From: Bacillota bacterium
GTDB taxonomy: Bacteria > Bacillota > Clostridia > Peptostreptococcales > Natronincolaceae
Direction: 5' to 3'
Length of the DNA stretch: 5,119 nt
NCBI GenBank assembly: GCA_023387935.1
Contig: JAEWHG010000224.1
Location: 1-5,119, forward strand
Positions within the stretch are counted from its first letter, which is position 1, and each line of letters starts with the position of its first letter. The position numbers and the translations under genes are program-made. Positions 1 to 5,119 of the stretch are shown one piece after another. The notes below the pieces were generated by a model. It was given only the letters and a program-made list of their open reading frames with translations, had not been told where the DNA came from and did no database searches.

Positions 1-518
1 TGGGCAATTCTTGTTACTTTTATTCCTAATGGATTTAAAAGCTTTGATAAGTACATTGCAGTAGCTTCGCCTTCAATATTAGGATTTGTAGCAATGATTA
101 CTTCATCTACAGTTTGTTCTGATAAGCGTGCTAATAGTTCTTTAATTTTAATATCCTCTGGACCCACACCTTCTAAGGGTGATATTGCGCCATGTAGTAC
201 GTGGTAGTAGCCCTTAAACTCTTTGGTTTTTTCCATAGCCACTACGTCTCTAGGATCTTCAACAACGCAAATTGTTAAGGGATCTCTTCTTTTATCACTA
301 CAAATATTGCAGGTTTCTTGGTCTGTTAAGTTTGTACATACCTTACAGTATTTTATATTTTCTTTTGCTTTTACAATTGCATCCGCTAAATTATGAGCAT
401 CTTGATTGGGCATACTAATAACATGGAATGCCAGTCTTTGAGCTGTTTTTCTTCCTATACCAGGAAGCTTAGTAAATTCTTCAATTAACTGAGCAATTGA
501 TGACGAATAGTAATTCAT
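1..518 (-). CDS. recR: Recombination mediator RecR, 3' end cut by window edge
   Basis: RecR acts with RecO (and RecF) to load RecA on gapped single-stranded DNA during recombinational repair. The first 172 residues are visible; family members are about 198-200, so roughly the last 26 lie beyond the left edge. In order: a helix-hairpin-helix (LPGIGRKTAQRLAFHV, residues 18-33), a four-cysteine zinc finger (C58-x2-C61 and C70-x2-C73), and a Toprim domain (from ICVVEDPRD near residue 83, through HGAISPLEGVGP at 109-120, to ATNPNIEGEATAMYL at 143-157). The ATG at 518 is preceded by a GAGGG ribosome binding site (528-532) with 9 nt spacing. It begins 34 nt after the ybaB stop, in the usual dnaX-ybaB-recR order, so it is probably cotranscribed. 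No frameshift or missing key residue is visible in the part seen. Confidence 0.97.
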   Translation of the reverse strand, partial: MNYYSSSIAQLIEEFTKLPGIGRKTAQRLAFHVISMPNQDAHNLADAIVKAKENIKYCKVCTNLTDQETCNICSDKRRDPLTICVVEDPRDVVAMEKTKEFKGYYHVLHGAISPLEGVGPEDIKIKELLARLSEQTVDEVIIATNPNIEGEATAMYLSKLLNPLGIKVTRIA

Positions 519-552
519 AATTTGTTACCCTCATTTCATTAGATCGGGAAAA

Positions 553-897
553 CTAGAATAATCCAGGCATATTCATTTTTCCTGTAATCTTGCCCATTTC
601 TGAAGACATCATATCATCTGCAGCACGAATCGCTTCGTTAATAGCTGCCATAACTAAATCCTCTAGCATTTCAACATCGTCTGGATCCACTACCTCTGGC
701 TTAATCGTTATTCCTACGATTTCTTTTTTACCTGTAATTTTAACATTAACAGCTCCGCCACCAGCACTTGTTTCAAGAACCTTCTGCTCTAGCTCTGCCT
801 GTGTTTCTTCCATTTGTTTTTGCATCTTTTGTACTTGCTTCATCATATTATTCATGTTAACTCCACCCATTCCTGGGAATCCACCTTTTTTAGCCAT
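553..897 (-). CDS. ybaB: YbaB/EbfC family nucleoid-associated protein
   Basis: This is a small DNA-binding protein of the YbaB/EbfC family. Members form tweezer-like dimers on DNA, and the gene lies between dnaX and recR in very many bacteria. The 114 residues are the usual family length. The N-terminus is rich in Gly and Met (GGFPGMGGVNMNNM, about 5-18). A long amphipathic helix follows (about 18-42, MKQVQKMQKQMEETQAELEQ). Next come the family strand region with AGGGAVNVKITG (45-56) and IKPEVVDPDDVEMLEDLV (65-82), then a C-terminal helix with AAINEAIRAADDMMSSEMGKI. The start at 897 is secured by an AAGGAGGA ribosome binding site (904-911) with 6 nt spacing. It begins 64 nt after the dnaX stop. 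A possible internal promoter in that gap could give it and recR extra expression. The exact role is unsettled in the family; the identification is firm. Confidence 0.97.
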   Translation of the reverse strand: MAKKGGFPGMGGVNMNNMMKQVQKMQKQMEETQAELEQKVLETSAGGGAVNVKITGKKEIVGITIKPEVVDPDDVEMLEDLVMAAINEAIRAADDMMSSEMGKITGKMNMPGLF

Positions 898-935
898 AAA
901 ACTTCCTCCTTATATCTCTTAAATTCATTATTTTT

Positions 936-944
936 ATTATATCA
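936..944 (-). promoter_or_regulatory. Possible extended -10 promoter upstream of ybaB-recR
   Basis: On the minus strand the dnaX-ybaB gap carries TGATATAAT, a perfect match to the extended -10 element TGnTATAAT. A start would fall near 929, leaving a leader of about 30 nt that includes the ybaB ribosome binding site. There is no good -35 box 17 nt upstream, which extended -10 promoters can tolerate. The region is very AT-rich, so chance is a real alternative. Confidence 0.35.
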
Positions 945-961
945 TAATTAACCTAAATATA

Positions 962-2653
962 TTATTCATCTACTACCTCTAGTATATCATGTATTTCCTT
1001 AGGTAATACTTCCTTAAGCTTTTCAATAGGATCTATTTTTTCCTTTGGCTCACTTTCCATTAAAAGCTGATCCTCCATTACAAATGAAAGCTTTATGCTT
1101 TGTCCTGTAAGCCTTTTAATTATACCACTTATATATTCTTTTGTCTTTTCTTTATCTAAAGCCTCTCGATGGAATCCAAAACCATCCTTAAAAGAAACAA
1201 AAAGTACATCCTTATCTAATTTTACTAAATTACCCTCCATTAAAAGGGCTTGTATTGACGCCTTCTTCTCTTTACGTAGATCTTCTAAAACTTGTTGCCA
1301 ATTATTTTTTATCGCTTCAAAATCTAAGGTTGTTTCACTGTTTCTACTTTCTTCAGATTGAACTGATTCTTTTTCTTTTAAATTATCATTATATGCCGCC
1401 TTATTGTCTTCAGCTTTTTTGTTTTGAGTATAAACCATATGATTGGAATTATTTTTTTGTGAAGCTCCTATGTTCCTATTCATAGAATTTACCTTAATCT
1501 CTCCAGATGATATTATCTTCTCTAAGTCCCTTACTCTTTCTATAAGTCCTTCTAAAGAATCATCTAGCTCTTTGCTACACAACCCCACAACACCTACTTC
1601 TATTAATGCTCTGGGCTGAGCTGAATTTTTTAATTTACTTTCAATATCGGAAAGGCTATAAATAAAAGAGGTTATTTGGTTTATAGTAAATAACTTTCCT
1701 TGCTCCTTAAGATGATTTTGTCTTTCTTCTGGCAAACTTACTATTTCATCTATTTCTACGTTCATCTTTGCAAGTAAAATGCTTCTAAAATGACTAATGA
1801 TATCCTTCATTAGCTGACCTATATCCTTACCCTCCATAATGATCTGATTAATGAGCGTAAGCACACTGGAAGTATCCTTTTCTGCAATCTTATTGACTAA
1901 ATTAAATATAAATTCATAATTAACCATTCCTAATATACTGACTACATTATTATAGGTTAAAGTATCCTCCGTAAATGATATGCACTGTTCTAAGATACTT
2001 AGTGCATCCCTAAGTGCACCATCAGAATTAAGAGCTATTAGACGAAGAGCTTCTTCTTCATAATTTAGCCCTAAATCTTCACATATACTTCCTAACATTT
2101 TCATTATTTCTATTATTTTAACTGGTTTAAAATCAAATCTTTGGCACCTAGATAATATAGTAGCTGGTATTTTATGTGGCTCTGTCGTAGCCAGTATGAA
2201 TATAACATAACTAGGGGGTTCTTCCAATGTTTTTAATAGGGCATTGAAAGCCCCTGTACTAAGCATATGAACCTCATCTATAATGTATATTTTATATCTT
2301 CCTTTAGATGGAGGATATTTAACATTTTCTCTAATTTCCCTTACATTATCTACGCCATTATTAGAAGCAGCATCTATTTCAATAACATCCATTATATTTT
2401 CTGTTAAAATACCTTCACATACTGCACATTGATTACATGGATTAGAATCTTCAGTATTAAGGCAATTTACTGCTCTAGCGAATATTTTAGCAGTAGATGT
2501 TTTTCCTGTTCCTCTTGTACCTGTAAAAAGATATGCATGTGCAATATTAGAAGATGCTATTTGATTTTTTAAAATAGCAATTGCTTGGTCTTGCCCAACT
2601 ACATCTTCAAAAACTTTTGGTCTAAATCGTCTATATAGTGCTTTATAGGACAT
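962..2653 (-). CDS. dnaX: DNA polymerase III subunit tau/gamma
   Basis: DnaX is the AAA+ motor subunit of the clamp loader; the full-length tau form also links the loader to the polymerase and the helicase. The 563 residues show Walker A GTRGTGKT (45-52, K51), zinc-binding cysteines C64, C73, C76 and C79, Walker B IIDEVH (124-129), sensor 1 ATTEPHK (155-161) and the SRC arginine-finger motif (168-170, R169). The clamp-loader collar domain follows (about 225-370). A hydrophilic linker rich in Asn, Lys, Ser and Glu spans about 385-445, and a C-terminal tau-type domain runs from about 445 (W452) to 563. The ATG at 2653 has a GAAGGTGA ribosome binding site at 2663-2670. It is first in the dnaX-ybaB-recR operon and has its own consensus-like promoter. 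An A7 tract in the linker could support a gamma-like short form; see the separate entry. Confidence 0.98.
   Translation of the reverse strand: MSYKALYRRFRPKVFEDVVGQDQAIAILKNQIASSNIAHAYLFTGTRGTGKTSTAKIFARAVNCLNTEDSNPCNQCAVCEGILTENIMDVIEIDAASNNGVDNVREIRENVKYPPSKGRYKIYIIDEVHMLSTGAFNALLKTLEEPPSYVIFILATTEPHKIPATILSRCQRFDFKPVKIIEIMKMLGSICEDLGLNYEEEALRLIALNSDGALRDALSILEQCISFTEDTLTYNNVVSILGMVNYEFIFNLVNKIAEKDTSSVLTLINQIIMEGKDIGQLMKDIISHFRSILLAKMNVEIDEIVSLPEERQNHLKEQGKLFTINQITSFIYSLSDIESKLKNSAQPRALIEVGVVGLCSKELDDSLEGLIERVRDLEKIISSGEIKVNSMNRNIGASQKNNSNHMVYTQNKKAEDNKAAYNDNLKEKESVQSEESRNSETTLDFEAIKNNWQQVLEDLRKEKKASIQALLMEGNLVKLDKDVLFVSFKDGFGFHREALDKEKTKEYISGIIKRLTGQSIKLSFVMEDQLLMESEPKEKIDPIEKLKEVLPKEIHDILEVVDE
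1451..1469 (-). other. Candidate programmed -1 frameshift site in dnaX (gamma-like product)
   Basis: On the coding strand the frame reads CAA AAA AAT AAT (residues Q399-N402), which places the heptamer A AAA AAT (1457-1451) in the X XXY YYZ phase used for -1 slippage. The codon entered after a -1 shift is TAA, so slippage would end the protein at 401 residues. That product keeps the AAA+ and collar domains and lacks the tau-specific end. An SD-like AGGAG (1469-1465) sits 7 nt before the heptamer, comparable to the upstream stimulator in E. coli dnaX. I see no strong downstream hairpin. The last heptamer base is T rather than the efficient E. coli AAG, so efficiency is uncertain. Polymerase slippage on the A7 run that adds one A would give the same stop. 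Confidence 0.4.
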
Positions 2654-2696
2654 ATATTATTTTCACCTTCATTTCTCTTTCTTTTACTAGTATTAC

Positions 2697-2723
2697 CTTA
2701 TAGATTACTGCCTCCAATGTCAA
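2697..2723 (-). promoter_or_regulatory. Predicted sigma-A promoter of dnaX operon
   Basis: On the minus strand a perfect -35 TTGACA (2723-2718) is followed 15 nt later by TATAAG (2702-2697), matching TATAAT at five of six positions. The spacer is short; at 17 nt the alternative -10 is TAAGGT, which is poorer. Initiation near 2690 would give a leader of about 37 nt containing the dnaX ribosome binding site. The promoter lies between the tandem repeats and dnaX, so the operon need not depend on read-through from the upstream gene. Confidence 0.6.
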
Positions 2724-2752
2724 TATCGTAAATACACATATTTATTAAATTT

Positions 2753-2820
2753 TTATTGTAAATATAACAAGGTTCCCGAGCCCCATTAGCAATCTTTGAT
2801 TGCGTTAATGAGTAGGGTTC
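2753..2820. repeat. Tandem hairpin repeat, unit A (68 bp)
   Basis: This is the first of two adjacent imperfect copies. It shares with unit B a leading segment ending in ACAACAAGG or ATAACAAGG (18 of 20 bases identical), the exact 15-base core GCAATC-TTT-GATTGC (2789-2803) and a trailing GGTTCTTATT. The core folds as a 6-bp stem with a 3-nt loop. It is extended by CATTA (2784-2788) pairing with TAATG (2806-2810) across a 2-nt bulge. No T-tract follows on either strand, so it is not an ordinary terminator. The family is not recognised. Confidence 0.8.
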
Positions 2821-2889
2821 TTATTGTTAATACAACAAGGTTTTGGGGCACCCGTATGCAATCTTTGATTGCACTAACGGATCAGGTTC
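2821..2889. repeat. Tandem hairpin repeat, unit B (69 bp)
   Basis: This second copy sits head-to-tail with unit A. Its hairpin is TGCAATC-TTT-GATTGCA (2857-2873), extended by CCGT (2852-2855) pairing with ACGG (2877-2880). Compared with unit A, the extension differs on both arms in a way that keeps pairing: an A-T pair in A (2785/2809) is a G-C pair in B (2854/2878). The start of a further TTATT-like segment continues into the stop codon of the upstream gene (2890-2892). It could be a REP/MITE-like palindromic element or a structured RNA leader or trailer; the sequence does not decide between them. Confidence 0.8.
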
Positions 2890-4014
2890 TTATTTTTTCT
2901 TATGCTGTAAGAAAGCTACTTTTTCTCTCGTTATAACTGCAATATTATTTTCAGAGAGTCCAAAGCTTTTTAAAATATCACTAGAATATGGATATTCCAT
3001 CTTAACATCCCCGTTTTTGCTATATCTAAACACGGTTCTTAAGGAATGTGCTATCATATCATTTTTATAATTATCTATATCTAAGATGTCTTCCTTTGTT
3101 TTTATTTCTCCTATAAATTTTCCATCGTAGCCTAATGTTTTCATTTTATTACCACTAGTTGAATAAATAATACTATTTTTATTACTGCCTTCACTATATA
3201 TTGTAATGTAGTCCATATTGTTTTTGCTTATACGATCTATTGTCTCATTAAAATTAGTCTCCCATTTTACCTTATTATTTTCATCTATGCTAAATATATT
3301 TTTCTCATCAACTACAATTAAATCTCCCTTTTTATTATAAAAAATATTGATAATAATATTGTTTTTTAAATTTTCTACACCTAATAAATTTCCTTTTAAA
3401 TCATAAATAGATACATTGTTTTCTAGAGAATCTCCATTAATACCTATAGTGCTTAGTGCTATTTTTTCATTTGCTTTTGAAATAGCTAAATTCGTTACCA
3501 TGCCTTCGGATAATGTTATCTCTCCTATTTTGCTTCCTTTTTCATCAATTATGGTTAAATATTGAACTGGACTATCAGAGGCGTGATGCAAGACTACGTA
3601 GTTGTCCTCACAGATACTAAAATTTTTATATGGCTTATCTAATGTGTTTTTATAGACTACTTCTCCATTTTTATTTATTCGGATTATTTGGTTTTTATTT
3701 TCGTCTATTACATAAACACTATTGGTATTTGTTTTTATTGTTGGTCTATTTATACTTAAATTCACGCTCCATACTTGGTTGCCATTCATATCATAATAGA
3801 TTAATATTCCTTCCCAATATTGTAACAATCCATTATCTAACTTTTCATAAATAATTTGACTACTATGGGTTGTTTCAACTTCTTTAATTAAGGATATACT
3901 TCCTTCACTTGACTCTGACTTTGCTTTTAAATAGTTTTTTGTTTTCGGATTTATTGATAATAGAATAATACCTACAATAATTAAAATAATTAGCCCTCTT
4001 CTTTTCTTATGCAT
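2890..4014 (-). CDS. Membrane-anchored beta-propeller-like protein (DUF5711-like)
   Basis: The function is unknown. From the ATG at 4014 it encodes 374 residues: a short basic start (MHKKRR), one hydrophobic segment (about 7-21), then a large domain expected outside the membrane. That domain carries seven blade-like repeats, each with an Asp/Asn-Gly type turn followed by a strand: near residues 73, 114, 155, 203, 242, 295 and 331 (for example IYDLKGNLLGVENL and IIDEKGSKIGEITL). Spacing of roughly 36-53 residues suggests a seven-bladed WD40/PQQ-like propeller. The architecture resembles clostridial proteins annotated DUF5711, recalled from memory and not checked. The start rests on AAGGAGA 6 nt upstream. 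The frame stays open to a TTG at 4083, but that codon has no ribosome binding site and the extension covers a parS-like site. It is divergent from yyaC and upstream of the dnaX operon. Confidence 0.85.
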   Translation of the reverse strand: MHKKRRGLIILIIVGIILLSINPKTKNYLKAKSESSEGSISLIKEVETTHSSQIIYEKLDNGLLQYWEGILIYYDMNGNQVWSVNLSINRPTIKTNTNSVYVIDENKNQIIRINKNGEVVYKNTLDKPYKNFSICEDNYVVLHHASDSPVQYLTIIDEKGSKIGEITLSEGMVTNLAISKANEKIALSTIGINGDSLENNVSIYDLKGNLLGVENLKNNIIINIFYNKKGDLIVVDEKNIFSIDENNKVKWETNFNETIDRISKNNMDYITIYSEGSNKNSIIYSTSGNKMKTLGYDGKFIGEIKTKEDILDIDNYKNDMIAHSLRTVFRYSKNGDVKMEYPYSSDILKSFGLSENNIAVITREKVAFLQHKKK

Positions 4015-4020
4015 GTTGAA

Positions 4021-4027
4021 TCTCCTT
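4021..4027 (-). promoter_or_regulatory. Ribosome binding site that fixes the propeller-gene start
   Basis: AAGGAGA on the minus strand sits 6 nt before the ATG at 4014. The in-frame alternatives, ATG at 4053 and TTG at 4083, have no Shine-Dalgarno sequence. This supports the 374-residue protein over longer versions. Confidence 0.85.
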
Positions 4028-4036
4028 ATAAGTTTT

Positions 4037-4052
4037 TGTTTCACATGAAACA
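4037..4052. other. parS: parS-like chromosome partition site
   Basis: TGTTTCACATGAAACA matches the Firmicute ParB (Spo0J) binding consensus TGTTNCACGTGAAACA at all but one position: A replaces G in the centre. The 7-bp arms TGTTTCA and TGAAACA are perfectly complementary. parS sites nucleate ParB spreading to segregate and organise the origin region, and they cluster near oriC. Here the site lies 22 nt upstream of the propeller-gene start and just upstream of its ribosome binding site. The yyaC gene nearby fits an origin-proximal location, because B. subtilis yyaC lies beside parB. A chance 15/16 match to this palindrome is unlikely, but ParB binding is untested. Confidence 0.8.
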
Positions 4053-4195
4053 TAAAATACTTTTCTACATATTTAATATTCAATAAATCTCATAAAAATC
4101 CTCTATCTCTTTTTCTCTTTTAATAATTATCTTGTTGTTTTAAATATAACTATTGGAACTAATTACATAGTTAGAACTTTATTATCATATTTTTA

Positions 4196-4224
4196 GTATT
4201 AGATAATCTATTTGGGAAAAGCTA
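4196..4224 (+). promoter_or_regulatory. Possible sigma-F-type promoter of yyaC
   Basis: GTATT (4196-4200) resembles the sigma-F -35 box (GYWTA, four of five). After 14 nt comes GGAAAAGCTA (4215-4224), close to the sigma-F -10 pattern that begins with GG and is A-rich. Initiation near 4231 would leave a leader of about 33 nt with the ribosome binding site. Forespore expression fits what I recall for B. subtilis yyaC. The match is imperfect and a sigma-A promoter is not excluded. Confidence 0.35.
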
Positions 4225-4234
4225 ATTATAGCTT
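4219..4234. promoter_or_regulatory. Small dyad at the predicted yyaC -10/start
   Basis: AAGCTA and TAGCTT form 6-bp inverted arms around ATTA, overlapping the proposed -10 and start point of yyaC. It could be an operator for a dimeric regulator or a weak hairpin at the 5' end of the mRNA. It is short enough, in AT-rich DNA, to be chance. Confidence 0.25.
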
Positions 4235-4263
4235 AGGTAGACTTATTTTGAGGAGGAATTTAT

Positions 4264-4857
4264 ATGTCTTTAGCACATTTACAAAACTATGATTCTTTAA
4301 GTATTGATACTCCTATGGCTTCTGTTGATTTTAGTATCATGCTTTCTAAATACATTAATACGTATTATAAACCACCCTATAAAGAGTTTGTTCTTCTTTG
4401 TATTGGAACAGATCGATCTACTGGAGATGCTTTAGGGCCAATTATAGGCCATAAGCTTGTTCATTCTCTTTCAAAATATAAGGATATTTACGTATATGGT
4501 ACTTTAGATGATCCTGTTCATGCAAAAAATTTAAGCGAAAAAATAGAGGGTATTTACAATTCTTTTGATCATCCTTTTGTTGTAGCTATAGATGCTTGCT
4601 TAGGAAAAATGGATAGGATAGGTTATATTTCAGTGGGCAATGGTCCATTAAGACCTGGCGCTGGAGTAAATAAAACACTTCCTGCTGTGGGGGATATAAA
4701 TATCACCGGAATAGTAAACTTATCTGGGTATATGGAATATATGGTTCTACAAAACACTAGACTAAGCCTTGTGATGAAAATGGCAGATGTTTTAGTAAAC
4801 TCTATTAAGTATTCTATTTGGAAACTGAATCAACAAAAACTATTTATGGAAAACTAA
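4264..4857 (+). CDS. yyaC: Spore protease YyaC family protein (DUF1256)
   Basis: This sporulation-associated protein belongs to a family named putative spore protease YyaC; its fold is considered related to HybD/HycI hydrogenase-maturation peptidases and the germination protease GPR. The 197 residues are close to the usual length. Diagnostic segments are LLCIGTDRSTGDALGP (44-59, D50 and D55), TLDDPVHAKNL (80-90), VVAIDACLG (106-114, D110) and PLRPGAGVNKTLPAVGDINI (128-147). The acidic residues in these motifs are candidates for the metal or active site by analogy with HybD, which is inference. No signal peptide or membrane segment is seen. The start has a strong GAGGAGGA ribosome binding site (4250-4257) with 6 nt spacing. 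It is a single gene, divergent from the propeller gene, with its own promoter candidate and terminator. The substrate is unknown. Confidence 0.93.
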   Translation: MSLAHLQNYDSLSIDTPMASVDFSIMLSKYINTYYKPPYKEFVLLCIGTDRSTGDALGPIIGHKLVHSLSKYKDIYVYGTLDDPVHAKNLSEKIEGIYNSFDHPFVVAIDACLGKMDRIGYISVGNGPLRPGAGVNKTLPAVGDINITGIVNLSGYMEYMVLQNTRLSLVMKMADVLVNSIKYSIWKLNQQKLFMEN

Positions 4858-4896
4858 AAATATTACAGTATCTCATTAAGTTATTTAAAAATTTAT

Positions 4897-4947
4897 AAAA
4901 GAAGGGAATTAGCTCTTGATAAAACTAACTCTCCCTTCTTTTATTTC
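4897..4947 (+). terminator. Intrinsic terminator after yyaC, possibly bidirectional
   Basis: AAAAGAAGGGA (4897-4907) pairs perfectly over 11 bp with TCCCTTCTTTT (4932-4942). An inner TTAG/CTAA pairing extends the stem beyond a small bulge, and TTCTTTTATTT forms the T-rich tail. It begins 40 nt after the yyaC stop. The minus strand also ends in a T-rich run (TTCTTTTATAAATTTTT), so the hairpin could also stop transcription entering from the right. Confidence 0.88.
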
Positions 4948-5119
4948 TCATTAGTAATTTAAATATTCTATATTTATTAGGAGTAAGGTTAACTATTTTG
5001 CTATCTGCATTTACTTCTTTGTTCTATTTTTATTATAAAACACCTCTAAAACTTATATATCATCATTTTTTAGTACTGTTTTTTATAAATTATCTTTGCA
5101 TTCCTAGTTCAATTAGCTT

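Noticed and set aside
590..922. Plus-strand reading frame of 110 codons antisense to ybaB
   Set aside because: It overlaps a clear ybaB on the other strand, has Ser/Ile-rich low-complexity sequence and lacks a ribosome binding site; it is a shadow frame.
1095..1485. Two plus-strand reading frames (88 and 76 codons) within dnaX
   Set aside because: Both are antisense to the conserved dnaX C-terminal region, without recognisable domains or ribosome binding sites.
2753..2889. Integron attC sites or a CRISPR array as explanation for the tandem repeats
   Set aside because: There are only two head-to-tail copies without spacers, no attC-type R'/R'' boxes were found, and no integrase or cas gene is present.
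2843..3070. Plus-strand reading frame of 75 codons across repeat B and the end of the propeller gene
   Set aside because: It runs through the hairpin repeat and antisense to a better-supported gene, with no ribosome binding site or family resemblance.
3630..3854. Plus-strand reading frame of 74 codons within the propeller gene
   Set aside because: It is Tyr/Leu/Phe-rich, as expected from the antisense of an AT-rich gene, and lacks a ribosome binding site.
4015..4263. DnaA boxes or a replication origin near the parS-like site
   Set aside because: No TTATCCACA-type box or cluster was found in this gap on either strand.
5090..5119. Minus-strand nine-codon open tail reading KLIELGMQR then TAA
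   Set aside because: It could be the 3' end of a convergent gene entering from the right, which a bidirectional terminator would fit, but nine codons cannot support a call.
4950..5119. Plus-strand frame open to the window end, rich in Leu, Phe and Tyr
   Set aside because: There is no ATG, the only SD-like AGGAG is about 14 nt from a TTG, and the composition matches AT-rich noncoding DNA.

Overview
This window reads as the chromosome of a low-GC, endospore-forming Firmicute, most likely a Clostridia member of the Clostridium/Alkaliphilus kind; the genus is a guess. The reasons are the strongly AT-rich DNA, consensus AGGAGG-type ribosome binding sites, the conserved dnaX-ybaB-recR order, and a yyaC-family gene, which is restricted to spore formers. 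A near-consensus parS centromere site and a yyaC gene suggest the origin-proximal part of the chromosome. There are no mobile genes, tRNAs, rRNAs or CRISPR arrays.

Layout. On the minus strand, reading from 2723 down to 1, lies the DNA replication and repair operon: dnaX (DNA polymerase III tau/gamma subunit), ybaB (nucleoid-associated protein) and recR (recombination mediator, cut by the left window edge). A consensus-like promoter precedes dnaX, and a possible extended -10 promoter lies between dnaX and ybaB. The dnaX linker holds an A7 slippery tract with an SD-like element upstream and a stop codon directly in the -1 frame, so it may also yield a short gamma-like product.

Upstream of dnaX are two tandem 68-69 bp imperfect repeats, each with the same GCAATC-TTT-GATTGC hairpin, abutting the 3' end of a gene for a membrane-anchored beta-propeller-like protein (DUF5711-like, minus strand). 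I shortened the longest possible reading frame of that gene to the ATG at 4014. The discarded 5' extension starts at a TTG without a ribosome binding site and contains the parS-like palindrome.

Divergent from it, on the plus strand, is a yyaC-family gene (putative germination/spore protease, HybD-like fold). It has a strong ribosome binding site, a plausible sigma-F-type promoter and a strong, possibly bidirectional terminator. The last ~175 bases (4943-5119) are AT-rich with no supportable gene.

The most interesting points are the parS-like site in the leader of the propeller gene, the predicted dnaX frameshift site, and the tandem hairpin repeats, which show a compensatory base-pair change. 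Everything else is ordinary housekeeping or sporulation content. I see no clear previously undescribed multi-gene system.
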